Shown here in pieces: positions 21,879-30,612 of a stretch of 64,000 nucleotides of DNA (the first letter of the stretch is position 1; the number at the start of each line of letters is the position of its first letter). The notes under the pieces were generated by a model. The model ran no database searches, was not told the DNA's origin, and saw only the letters and a program-made list of their open reading frames with translations. Source of the DNA: an uncultured Acetatifactor sp. (lineage in GTDB: Bacteria; Bacillota; Clostridia; Lachnospirales; Lachnospiraceae); the NCBI GenBank assembly GCA_934402315.1, contig CAKRTS010000005.1, positions 86,752-150,751 on the forward strand, read 5' to 3'. Position numbers and translations under genes: made by a program.

Positions 21879-24185
21879 TCACGCTTTCTTTCTGGCAGCC
21901 TCTCCGATGTATTTTTGTTCAAACTCCTCCACAGCGATCGGCCGTGAGAAGTAATAGCCCTGAAAGAGTTCGCAGCCCATTTTCTTCAGACTCTCAAGCT
22001 GTTCCTCCGTCTCCACGCCCTCCGTGATGACAGCCATACCAAGCTGCTTCGCCATCGAGATCACCGACTGCAGAATGATACGGTTTCTCACCGTATGCTC
22101 CGTCTCCCTCAAAAACGGCATATCGATTTTCAGCACATCCGCCGTGATATCCTTCAGCATATTCAGGGAGGAGTAGCCGCTTCCGAAATCGTCCAGTTCG
22201 ATCACAAAACCGTAATCCTGAAGTCTCGTCAGGGTTTCCATATGATGCTGCAGATCTGACATCAGCGCCGTCTCCGTGATCTCCAGATTCAGATTACCGG
22301 GTGCAATTCCGTATTTCTGGGTAAGCCCTGTAAAAGTCTTATACAGATCCGTATAATAAAAGTCTTTAGCGGATATGTTGACTGATATAGTCAGATCTTC
22401 TCTGCCGATGTCCTTCCACTCTCTGAGCTTCTTTGCCGCAAGCTCCCACATATATTCGTCCAGCTTGATAATCAGTCCGGTCTTCTCCACGACCGAAATA
22501 AAATTCACCGGCATAATCAGTCCCCTTGCCGGGTGAATCCATCTGGCAAGCGCCTCCGCCCCCTTCACCGACTGATCCGCCCTTACGAGCGGCTGCAGGT
22601 ACATTCTGAACTGACCCGTGCTGATCGCATGGTCAAATTTGCTGACAATGCCCTTCTCATAGATGAGCTGTTTCAGCATCTGCGAGTCATAGTAGACCAC
22701 GGTTTTCTGGTAATCTCCCTGTGCCGACTGAACTGCCATACACGCTCTGTCATACATGATCTGGGGATTCTCCTTCGGATCTTCGATCCGGTATACACCG
22801 ATAACAATATGTATCTTATAATTACAGTCATTAATCATATATTGCAGTCTTGCAAGGTTCTTCACAGCAAGCTCGTCGCTGAAATTCTCCTCCGAGATCA
22901 GCATCACAAACTTGTCTGCCTCCACTCTGCCGACAATACAGTCCTCATAATTTCCGAATTTCATCATGGATGCCTGATCCACAAGCACCCGGTCCCCCAT
23001 CTCCTCACCGAACAGATCGTTGACGAGCTTGAAGTTCTTGATGTTCGTACATACCATGTACCGGCGAACCTCCGGCTTCCTCTGCAGGATCTGCTCCGCC
23101 TTCTGGAAGAAATATTCCCTGTTATACAGCCCGGTCAGTCTGTCGTGGGTCGCGAGATACTGTTCCTCCCGGAAGCGCCGGATTTCCTCCGTCCGATCCG
23201 TCAGACGGAAGGTATAGCCAAGCGTGGCATTTTTCTTGTCCCTCAGCCGCTGGTACTCCATATGGAAAAACCGCTCCGCCTCCTTCGTGCCGCGATTTTC
23301 CTCCCACTGCTCATAATCCCCCGAGATCCCCGGGTTCCGCTCTCTCCAGTTCCGGTAAAACTCTTCAAAAATACCGTTTTCCTTCTCGTCCTTTGCTTCA
23401 AAAAACTCATATGCCTTGGCATTCGCATAAATACATTTCCCATTGATGTCAAAACAAATGACCGCACTCTTAAAATTCTTTACCACATTGACAAGCGTGT
23501 CCTCCAGCAACCCCTTCGGCGCAGCGTACAGCGAACAATAGCAGATACAGATCGCCAGCACGGCATAGAAAAACAGAGAAAAGTCAACCGGGAAGTCGCT
23601 CGAATAGCAGACAGCGTTCACCACAAGCACCACGGCAAACGGAACCATCGTATACAGATACATTTTCCGGTACATCCACGAGGTCGTCGCCGTCTTGACG
23701 AGCAGTATCAGAAAGATCAGTATCGTCAGGAAATAACAGAAGCCAAGGTGCCAGTAGTGCAGCGGCATAAAGTCCGCACTCCAGTAAAGGATGCCTGTAC
23801 TCTCATGCACCGCCTCAGCAAGCCGGAACATATGTCCTGTCTTCACATTGAGCAGCAGGGAAACCGTATCTCCTCCCGCACATGCCAGAATGGCATACCA
23901 GAACACCTTCGTATGTACCTTTACATTCGTATACCGACACACATAGGCAAGCATACAGACCAGAAGCCAGTCTGTGCAGATGAAATAAAGTCCGTCAAAA
24001 AACAGCGCCCATGTCACCCGCTCCGAGAGAAGGAACCCGATATAACCCGCCATCGCCACAATGCCGGAGATCAGCAGCCGCAGAATCGCCGCGGAATATT
24101 CACTTTTCTTCCTCACCGTGAAAAAACAGCACCCCACAGTCACAGCCAGCAAAACTGCCAAAACCGCAATACATACTGTTCTCAT
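21879..24185 (-). CDS. Membrane c-di-GMP phosphodiesterase: 7TM - PAS-like - degenerate GGDEF - EAL
   Basis: A 768-residue protein. Residues 1-230 hold about seven membrane helices of the histidine-kinase N-terminal type, followed by a PAS-like segment (KSAVICFDINGKCIYANAKAYEFF). The GGDEF domain is recognisable (HDRLTGLYNREYF) but broken: the signature reads VGRVEADKF and the metal-binding Asp is replaced (TNIKNFKLVND), so it should not make c-di-GMP. The EAL domain (about 515-765) looks intact: EALARW, SVNISAKDF, LEITETAL, ELDDFGSGYSSL, VLKIDMPF and GVETEEQ. Predicted function is c-di-GMP hydrolysis controlled by a membrane signal, with the GGDEF part perhaps sensing GTP. It is the first gene of a six-gene operon. 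Confidence 0.93.
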   Translation of the reverse strand: MRTVCIAVLAVLLAVTVGCCFFTVRKKSEYSAAILRLLISGIVAMAGYIGFLLSERVTWALFFDGLYFICTDWLLVCMLAYVCRYTNVKVHTKVFWYAILACAGGDTVSLLLNVKTGHMFRLAEAVHESTGILYWSADFMPLHYWHLGFCYFLTILIFLILLVKTATTSWMYRKMYLYTMVPFAVVLVVNAVCYSSDFPVDFSLFFYAVLAICICYCSLYAAPKGLLEDTLVNVVKNFKSAVICFDINGKCIYANAKAYEFFEAKDEKENGIFEEFYRNWRERNPGISGDYEQWEENRGTKEAERFFHMEYQRLRDKKNATLGYTFRLTDRTEEIRRFREEQYLATHDRLTGLYNREYFFQKAEQILQRKPEVRRYMVCTNIKNFKLVNDLFGEEMGDRVLVDQASMMKFGNYEDCIVGRVEADKFVMLISEENFSDELAVKNLARLQYMINDCNYKIHIVIGVYRIEDPKENPQIMYDRACMAVQSAQGDYQKTVVYYDSQMLKQLIYEKGIVSKFDHAISTGQFRMYLQPLVRADQSVKGAEALARWIHPARGLIMPVNFISVVEKTGLIIKLDEYMWELAAKKLREWKDIGREDLTISVNISAKDFYYTDLYKTFTGLTQKYGIAPGNLNLEITETALMSDLQHHMETLTRLQDYGFVIELDDFGSGYSSLNMLKDITADVLKIDMPFLRETEHTVRNRIILQSVISMAKQLGMAVITEGVETEEQLESLKKMGCELFQGYYFSRPIAVEEFEQKYIGEAARKKA

Positions 24186-24235
24186 TCCCCATTTCCTCCA
24201 TGTCCCTAATCATAGCATAAAAGCATATATTTTGC

Positions 24236-24272
24236 CACAAAAAAACAAGAACCGTCCCAAAAGAGACGGTTC
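24236..24272 (-). terminator. Intrinsic terminator after the orphan regulator
   Basis: On the minus strand GAACCGTC (24265-24272) pairs with GACGGTTC (24249-24256) around an 8-base loop, and a T-rich tract follows. It closes the GntR-ABC-regulator operon just before the EAL-led operon. Confidence 0.8.
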
Positions 24273-24277
24273 CTCTG

Positions 24278-24985
24278 TCATCCAACCCTATAGCCCTGTC
24301 CCCAGACCACCTGCAGATATCTGGGCTCCTGCGGATTTTCTTCAATTTTCTCACGGATGTGGCGGATATGCACGGCAACCGTATTGTCAGCCCCGATCGG
24401 CGCCATCTTCCATATCCTCTCATAAATCTGCTTATTCGAGAGCACGCGCCCCGGCTTCTCCATCAGAAGGTGCAGTATCTTGTACTCGGTAGGAGTAAGC
24501 TCCACCTCGTTTCCACGGACACGCACGACCTTTGCATTGTCATCGACCTCAAGGTCCTTCATTCTGATGGAGTTATCTTTGTCCGACTGTCCGTGAAGCC
24601 TCTGGTAGCAGCGGATCTGTGCCTGTATCCGCGCCATCGACTCCATATCGGAGCATTCGCTGTCCAGCAGATCATCCGCTCCCGCATTCAATGCAAGAAT
24701 CCTTAACATCTCCTTGCTTCTCTCCAGAATCGCAATAATGGGCTTGACGCTGCTCTGCCGAAGCTCCGAAAGCACTGTGAGCGCCGACGTCTCATTCCCC
24801 GCCTTTGTCTGAAAGTCAAACAGCAGGAGCGCCGTGTCGCTGTCCTTAAACCGCTCCGCAAGCTCTTCCCTGTCATCCACCCTTATGACACCGAACCCGC
24901 AGCCTGTCAGCATATATTCCAGTACCTCGGACGCTCCCTCCGCGCCATAGATTAAAATGTTTCCCTTTGTCATTCTCTCACTCAT
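24278..24985 (-). CDS. OmpR-type winged-helix regulator with atypical receiver domain
   Basis: A 235-residue protein. The C-terminal winged helix is normal (VELTPTEYKILHLLMEKPG, NTVAVHIRHIREKIEENP, VVWGQGYRVG). The N-terminal receiver keeps the phospho-acceptor Asp (LLLFDFQT) but lacks the acidic pair that binds Mg (ILIYGAEGA where family members have DD) and the conserved Thr and Lys positions (PIIAILERSK). It is therefore probably regulated without ordinary phosphorylation. No histidine kinase is nearby. It lies 34 bases after the ABC permease and has AAGGTGAG before its ATG, so it is likely the last gene of the GntR operon. Confidence 0.88.
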   Translation of the reverse strand: MSERMTKGNILIYGAEGASEVLEYMLTGCGFGVIRVDDREELAERFKDSDTALLLFDFQTKAGNETSALTVLSELRQSSVKPIIAILERSKEMLRILALNAGADDLLDSECSDMESMARIQAQIRCYQRLHGQSDKDNSIRMKDLEVDDNAKVVRVRGNEVELTPTEYKILHLLMEKPGRVLSNKQIYERIWKMAPIGADNTVAVHIRHIREKIEENPQEPRYLQVVWGQGYRVG

Positions 24986-25019
24986 ACTCTCACCTTAATC
25001 CTGCTTCATTCAATTTCCT

Positions 25020-27290
25020 TCACAGTGTCCCGAATCTAAGAATATATTTCTCCGGCAGCTTTCCCGTCGGAAGCATCACACGGAAGTTCTGCCCATCTTT
25101 CAGAGCAATCTGCACACAGGTCACACAACCGCCACGGAATACCCCGCCGCTGATGTCCGAATACTCATACGAGATCATTCCCAGAAGCTCCTCAATCTCC
25201 GCGCTTTCCGTGACACTCAGCCAGATTCCGTCATCATAGCTCACAAAGTCAACCCTTTCTGTGCTGGCCGGATTCACAATCGCCTCGGGATCCGCGGCCT
25301 GCGTTTCACTGTCTTCCTCCGCCGGAACTTCATAGACACTTCTTGCTATCTTCACCAGATCGATCTCATCATCCTGGCTATCCCGCCAGCTCAAATAGAT
25401 ACCGAGCCGGATCTCCGCAACGTCCTCCACCGGGACGGGTTCCACATAGGCGGCATAGCCGTATTCCTTCAGAGCTGCTATTGTATTCTCCATCTCATCA
25501 TTCACTTCCAGCGACCGGTTGCTTGTATAACGCCCTGTCAGCAGGCTCACCGTACAATATGTCCTGCCGCCCCCGCTCAGCAGTGCCTCCGGCCGTTCGG
25601 CAGCATCTCTGTCATATGCCGCTGCAACCGCCTCAGCCATCTCCCGGCTCTGTTCGCTCGTCAATGCAATGTAGGCAGTCTCATCGCCGCGCGTGATCTG
25701 TATTGCGCTGCACTCCGCCAGAGTCTCATCATCCACCATGTAACTGATTTCCATATATTCGGGAGTCGTCAGCAGTGCCAGCACGGATTGACTGTGGCGG
25801 CTGCTCACAATATACCTCCGGTAATAGCTCCTGCCGTTTTTCAGCGTGACCTTTGCGTAAAATTCCTCCGCGTAACCGTTCTCGTCGGGTTCTCCGTACG
25901 AAACTTTCTCCGGCTCCGACACATCTCTGAGAAAGGCATATGCCGCTTCGGCATTCCGGATGTGAACCTTCTCGATTGCCGAATCCGGCTCGTTGATACC
26001 GCTCCATCCGTTCACATTGGTATATCTGTAGCTGTAAACGGAAATTTCCGCAATCTCCTCCTCTGCCGGAAGATAACGGTCATAACCCGCCCAGTCCCAT
26101 TCAAAGGCAAAGCCTGTCAGCAATCCCACTGCCAGCACGGCAAGCATCACGGGCTTACGCCGGAAAAATGCTTTGAAATCCATGTTGAAAATAACATTCA
26201 GAACACCAAATGCCATAACTCCCGCGAGCAATGTGCCAAACACACTCCATGCCAGCGTCTCGTTTGTAACTGCCATGAATATCAGCCATCCGCTGAAGGC
26301 TGCACACAGAGAACCGACGAACTGTACCGCTAAACAGACAAGCCTGTTCTTCGTCCCCTGCTCTGCCAGCTCCGAAGGACGCTTCAGATAAGTGACAAAC
26401 GCAAGGCAGCCAAGCACAAGTGCAATGACCAGGCTGATCAGAACGTTGTGCGAAAGGCCATCTCCTCCCTCCTCGCAGAATTCATACAGCACATACACAG
26501 CATCCGCAAACGGAGACGCGTGAACCGCGGCATACAGGGATGTGCGCGACTTTGACATCACCGACACAAAGGTATTCAGATAGGACGCACAAAATGCCTG
26601 TACCAGAAGATAGACCGACACGACACCACCGCCCAGCACAGCTGTTGTCACCAGAGTATTCAATACATTTCCACAGAGCATGACTGCCAGCAGAACCAGA
26701 TGATAGACCAGCAGGAATGCAACCAGCAGTACAACAGCGAACCGCAGGGATAAGGAGAACAGCTGTCCTCCGGTCATCGAGCCCTGATACGTCCCCATCT
26801 CCTCCGCCGTGACAACCGTCAGTGCCTCAAACTGATTTCTGATCGACGCGAGCCTTACCTCGCCGATCAGCAGCGTAATCAGCAGACTTACCAGAAAAGG
26901 TACGAACCAGATCAGCAGCCCGTTGAGCCACCCCGCAAGGAACAGCGTCCTGCGTTTCACCGGCATGCTGTGATAGGTATCTGTCATGTTCCGGTGAAAC
27001 ACATACCGGAAGCCAAAAAGTCCGACAATGACAGCCCCGGCGATTGCTATAATGCCAGCCGCAATGGGAAGCGTGCCGGAGAAAACGTTTGCCAGGACCT
27101 GTGCATCCCTGAGCAGCGGCGTTGCCTCTGAACTGTTTATGGACATTGCATTGTAGGTGCGCCTTCCGCTGTAGATTAGAAATGCCACCGGAATTGCAAG
27201 CAGATTTCCGAGAACAGAGAGCGCCAGCATCCATGTCTTATGTCTGAAATCCTCTCTCATTACCTTAGAAAAGCAATGCTTTGACGTCAT
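25020..27290 (-). CDS. Large ABC-2 type permease with extracytoplasmic domain
   Basis: A 756-residue membrane protein. About twelve hydrophobic helices span residues 20-440; the C-terminal ~320 residues form a soluble domain with mixed alpha/beta character (EEEIAEISVYSYRY...) that should face outside. This type of permease accompanies GntR/YtrA regulators and one ATPase in Firmicutes. The ATG at 27290 (GGAGG 9 bases upstream) overlaps the end of the ATPase gene by 26 bases; a second ATG at 27260 (MREDFRHK) also has a weak site. The substrate is unknown; homologous systems respond to cell-wall antibiotics. Confidence 0.85.
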   Translation of the reverse strand: MTSKHCFSKVMREDFRHKTWMLALSVLGNLLAIPVAFLIYSGRRTYNAMSINSSEATPLLRDAQVLANVFSGTLPIAAGIIAIAGAVIVGLFGFRYVFHRNMTDTYHSMPVKRRTLFLAGWLNGLLIWFVPFLVSLLITLLIGEVRLASIRNQFEALTVVTAEEMGTYQGSMTGGQLFSLSLRFAVVLLVAFLLVYHLVLLAVMLCGNVLNTLVTTAVLGGGVVSVYLLVQAFCASYLNTFVSVMSKSRTSLYAAVHASPFADAVYVLYEFCEEGGDGLSHNVLISLVIALVLGCLAFVTYLKRPSELAEQGTKNRLVCLAVQFVGSLCAAFSGWLIFMAVTNETLAWSVFGTLLAGVMAFGVLNVIFNMDFKAFFRRKPVMLAVLAVGLLTGFAFEWDWAGYDRYLPAEEEIAEISVYSYRYTNVNGWSGINEPDSAIEKVHIRNAEAAYAFLRDVSEPEKVSYGEPDENGYAEEFYAKVTLKNGRSYYRRYIVSSRHSQSVLALLTTPEYMEISYMVDDETLAECSAIQITRGDETAYIALTSEQSREMAEAVAAAYDRDAAERPEALLSGGGRTYCTVSLLTGRYTSNRSLEVNDEMENTIAALKEYGYAAYVEPVPVEDVAEIRLGIYLSWRDSQDDEIDLVKIARSVYEVPAEEDSETQAADPEAIVNPASTERVDFVSYDDGIWLSVTESAEIEELLGMISYEYSDISGGVFRGGCVTCVQIALKDGQNFRVMLPTGKLPEKYILRFGTL

Positions 27291-28167
27291 ATCCCTTCAC
27301 CTCCGTTTCACTGATAAAGATTTCCTCGAGCGACAGGGGAAGCAGCTCATAAAAGACCGGATTCATCTGCTCCATAAATTCCAGAATCTTTTCCTTGTCT
27401 CCCCTCACTGTCACCGTGTAAAGAGATCCTCTGTTATCTATCGTCACGACCTCAAGGCCGCTCCGTATCTTCTGCAGCATCTCATCCTCCCGGATCACGC
27501 ATTGCAGCTTGTGGATGTTCAGCTTCATATCATCAATATCCTTCTCCAGCAGAATGCCGCCTCTGTGGAGCAGTCCGACATATTCACAGATGTCCTCCAG
27601 CTCCCGCAGATTGTGAGAGGCGATGACCGGGGTCAGCCCCCTTTCATCCATCTCCTTGACAAACAGCGCCTTCACCGCCTGCCGCATCACAGGGTCAAGC
27701 CCGTCAAAGGTCTCGTCGCACAGCAGATATTTTGTATTCGCGCAGATTCCACAGATTACGGAAAGCTGCTTTTTCATGCCCTTGGAGAAAGTATTCACCT
27801 TGCGCTTTTCATCCAGTCCGAATTTCTCCATCAGGCTCTTCCACTTCGCCCCGTCAAACGACGGATAACAGGTCTGGTATAATTTCAGCATATCGACCGG
27901 CGTACCGCTGCGGAAATAATACTGGTCGTCGGAAATGTAAAATATTTTCTCTTTCACCGCCGGATTGTCATACACCGGTTCGCCATCGACAAGGATTTCG
28001 CCCTCCTCCGGCTTCAGCACGCCGCTGAGCATCCGCATAAAGGTAGACTTTCCGGCGCCGTTTGTCCCGATCAGTCCGAATACATGTCCGTCCTCGATCT
28101 TCGCGCTGATGTGATCGATCGCCTTGATACTGTCAAAGCTCTTGCTCAGATTTTTTACCTCAATCAT
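27265..28167 (-). CDS. ABC transporter ATP-binding protein (YtrB-like)
   Basis: A 300-residue ATPase: Walker A GTNGAGKS (about 35-42), signature FSKGMKKQL and a Walker B variant YLLCDETFDGLDP where the usual DEP is DET. A C-terminal extension of about 80 residues (MQKIRSGLEVVTIDNRG...) is typical of exporter ATPases of the CcmA/YtrB group. It overlaps the GntR gene by 4 bases (ATGA) and the permease by 26, so the three are translationally coupled. Confidence 0.92.
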   Translation of the reverse strand: MIEVKNLSKSFDSIKAIDHISAKIEDGHVFGLIGTNGAGKSTFMRMLSGVLKPEEGEILVDGEPVYDNPAVKEKIFYISDDQYYFRSGTPVDMLKLYQTCYPSFDGAKWKSLMEKFGLDEKRKVNTFSKGMKKQLSVICGICANTKYLLCDETFDGLDPVMRQAVKALFVKEMDERGLTPVIASHNLRELEDICEYVGLLHRGGILLEKDIDDMKLNIHKLQCVIREDEMLQKIRSGLEVVTIDNRGSLYTVTVRGDKEKILEFMEQMNPVFYELLPLSLEEIFISETEVKGYDVKALLF

Positions 28168-28535
28168 TTAAGTCCCTCCCCAAAGACCCGGTCCAGCTCT
28201 GCCTTAAGCTCCTCAGCTCCCAGACCCGCCTCCTCTGCACGCTCTGTCACCTGCCGCCATTCGTCCAGCATCTTTTTCTTTTTGCCTTCCCGCCACTCGC
28301 TCTCGGGCGCCACAAAGCTTCCTCTGCCAGATACCGTATAGAGATAACCCTCCTGCTCAAGCTGGTTGTATGCACGCTGGATTGTGTTCGGATTGACGGC
28401 AAGCTCAACGCCCATGGATCTCACGCTGGGCATCTTCGCATCCGGCTCCAGCGCGCCGCCGACAATCAGCCTCTCCAGCTTTTCCACGACCTGTTCATAG
28501 ATCGGTCTCTTGTCCCTGTAGTCCAGCAGAATCAT
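28164..28535 (-). CDS. GntR family regulator, YtrA subfamily
   Basis: A 123-residue repressor: an N-terminal winged helix (PIYEQVVEKLERLIVGG, MPSVRSMGVELAVNPNTIQRAY, GYLYTVSGRGSFV) and only a short dimerisation tail, which marks the YtrA subfamily. These proteins autoregulate operons with adjacent ABC transporters, as seen here. A 9-bp inverted repeat located just downstream of its predicted -10 box is the likely operator. Confidence 0.92.
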   Translation of the reverse strand: MILLDYRDKRPIYEQVVEKLERLIVGGALEPDAKMPSVRSMGVELAVNPNTIQRAYNQLEQEGYLYTVSGRGSFVAPESEWREGKKKKMLDEWRQVTERAEEAGLGAEELKAELDRVFGEGLK

Positions 28536-28607
28536 GGTTTTGTCTCCCCTTTCCGTTCCGCAGCCATCACAGTTCGGAATTCTTGTGTCCTCTGTGTGTC
28601 GCGTCTT

Positions 28608-28638
28608 CTAAGTGTATTATGTTTCTTAGTACACTTAG
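28608..28638 (-). promoter_or_regulatory. Predicted GntR/YtrA operator
   Basis: Perfect inverted repeat CTAAGTGTA (28608-28616) and TACACTTAG (28630-28638), 13 bases apart, covering the predicted transcription start of the GntR operon. Position and symmetry fit steric repression by the encoded regulator. Confidence 0.75.
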
Positions 28639-28667
28639 ATAATAATACAGTTACCCCGTATTGTCAA
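28639..28667 (-). promoter_or_regulatory. Predicted sigma-A promoter of the GntR-ABC operon
   Basis: On the minus strand: -35 TTGACA (28662-28667), a 17-base spacer and -10 TATTAT (28639-28644). This is the best consensus promoter seen in the window and directly abuts the inverted-repeat operator. Confidence 0.8.
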
Positions 28668-28747
28668 GAATTATTTCTTCGTTTGCTTTTTCCTATTATC
28701 TATGGTACTTTGTTATCATGCAGAAATTTTAAGACAGGAGGATTACT

Positions 28748-30559
28748 ATGAGTACTAATAAAAACCGCATTCCTCTGAGAAGCGAGGTCGCCGTGGAGAA
28801 CACATGGGCTCTCGAAGATCTGTATACCTCCGAGGAAGAATGGAAAAAACATCTTGCTGCCACGAGGGAAACTCTCCCCGCAATCGCAGCCTGCAAGGGA
28901 AAACTGGGCACTGCCGGCGCCAGTCTTCTCACCTTTTTCAAGCTTCAGGATGAACTTGAGATCGCGTTGGACCGTCTGGGACGCTACGCATTCTGCAAGG
29001 CCGATGAGGACACGAAGAACACCGCAAACCTTTCGATCAAGGAACTGGCATCCAGCTTCCAGATAGAGGTCAGCGGCGCCGTTTCCTTCGCCGAGCCCGA
29101 AATTCTGGGGATACCGGACGACACCTTAAACCGCTTCTTTGAGGAAGAACCGGCTCTCTCCGTTTACAGACGCGCCATCAACAGCATCCGCCGCAAGAAG
29201 GCTCACATTCTCTCGGATGCCGAGGAACGGATCATGGCGGCTGCGGGTGAAATGCGTCAGGCGCCGGGACAGATCAACGGACTGCTCTTAAACGCAGATC
29301 TCACCTTCCCGGACATCACGGACTCCAACGGTGAAAAGCTGCCTGTGACAAGCGGAAGCTTTATCCCGCTGATGCAGCATCCCGACAAAAACGTGCGCAA
29401 GGCTGCCTTTGAGTCCCTCTACGGCACCTACGAAAAGACGAAGAACACCTCCGCCGCACTGCTGTCTGCCCAGATGAAACAGCTTCAGTTCAACGCGGAT
29501 ATGAGACATTACAATTCCACGTTGGAGGCCGCTCTGGATCGCACAGAGGTTGATCCCGCCGTCTACCGTAACCTGATCGAGGCCGTGCATGAAAACATGG
29601 GCTCCATGTACAAATATGTCCGTCTGCGCAAGAAGCTCCTGAAGCTTGACGAGCTGAACATGTATGACCTGTATGTGCCCATGGTGGCAAGCGCCGACAG
29701 GGAAATTTCGTTTGAAACCGCCAAGGAGAATGTGCTGAAAGCCATGTCCGTGCTGGGTGACGACTATGTGGCAATCTTAAAGGAGGGCTTTGAAAACCGC
29801 TGGATCGACGTATACGAGAACGTTGGAAAGAGAAGCGGAGCCTACTCCTCCGGCTGCCGCGTTCATCCTCTTGTGTTGTTAAACCACAAGAATAATCTGG
29901 ATTGTGAGTTTACCCTCGCACACGAAATGGGGCATGCCCTGCATTCCTATCTGTCAAACAAAAATCAGCCGGTCATCGATTCCAGCTATGTAATCTTCGT
30001 GGCAGAGGTGGCTTCGACCTGCAACGAGGCGCTACTCATGCAGTACCTGTTAGGTCAGACCACGGACAGACTGGAACGCGCCCACTTGATCAACTACTTC
30101 CTCGAGCAGTTCAGAGGAACGCTCTACCGTCAGACGATGTTTGCCGAGTTCGAGTTAAAGCTGAGCGAAATGAATGCCGCCGGCGAGAGCATCAACGCCG
30201 ATTCCGCAAGCAGGGTATATCACGACCTCATCCAGCTCTACTTCGGTGACGCTGTCACGCACGACAGCTACATCGATCTGGAATGGGCGAGAATCCCTCA
30301 TTTCTACTATAACTTCTATGTATACCAGTACGCGACCGGCTTCTCCGCCGCCATAGCGCTGTCACAGAAGATCTTAAAGGAAGGCGCTCCCGCCGTGGAA
30401 GCATACAAGAAGAACTTCCTGAGTGCAGGCTGTTCCAAAGATCCGGTATCAATCCTGAAGGATGCCGGTGTCGATATGTCTACCAAGAAGCCCGTCGAGG
30501 ATGCCTTAAAGCTGTTTGACAGTCTGCTCGATGAAATGGAAGAGCTGATGCGTGAATAA
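28748..30559 (+). CDS. pepF: Oligoendopeptidase F (M3B)
   Basis: A 603-residue cytoplasmic zinc peptidase that cuts oligopeptides of intermediate length. The zinc site HEMGH begins at H392, with the third ligand expected in the downstream EVASTCNEALL segment. The N-terminal half is helical (WALEDLYTSEEEWKKHL...), as in M3 enzymes. AGGAGG lies just before the ATG. It is transcribed away from the GntR operon and ends in a strong terminator. Length is standard. Confidence 0.96.
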   Translation: MSTNKNRIPLRSEVAVENTWALEDLYTSEEEWKKHLAATRETLPAIAACKGKLGTAGASLLTFFKLQDELEIALDRLGRYAFCKADEDTKNTANLSIKELASSFQIEVSGAVSFAEPEILGIPDDTLNRFFEEEPALSVYRRAINSIRRKKAHILSDAEERIMAAAGEMRQAPGQINGLLLNADLTFPDITDSNGEKLPVTSGSFIPLMQHPDKNVRKAAFESLYGTYEKTKNTSAALLSAQMKQLQFNADMRHYNSTLEAALDRTEVDPAVYRNLIEAVHENMGSMYKYVRLRKKLLKLDELNMYDLYVPMVASADREISFETAKENVLKAMSVLGDDYVAILKEGFENRWIDVYENVGKRSGAYSSGCRVHPLVLLNHKNNLDCEFTLAHEMGHALHSYLSNKNQPVIDSSYVIFVAEVASTCNEALLMQYLLGQTTDRLERAHLINYFLEQFRGTLYRQTMFAEFELKLSEMNAAGESINADSASRVYHDLIQLYFGDAVTHDSYIDLEWARIPHFYYNFYVYQYATGFSAAIALSQKILKEGAPAVEAYKKNFLSAGCSKDPVSILKDAGVDMSTKKPVEDALKLFDSLLDEMEELMRE

Positions 30560-30560
30560 C

Positions 30561-30610
30561 AAAAAAATCACAGGCATGGATAGCCCATAAAGCTGTCCAT
30601 GCCTGTTTTT
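30561..30610 (+). terminator. Bidirectional intrinsic terminator
   Basis: CAGGCATGGA (30571-30580) pairs with TCCATGCCTG (30596-30605), followed by TTTTT; on the other strand an A7 tract provides the T-run. It separates convergent pepF and the lipoprotein gene. Confidence 0.9.
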
Positions 30611-30612
30611 GG

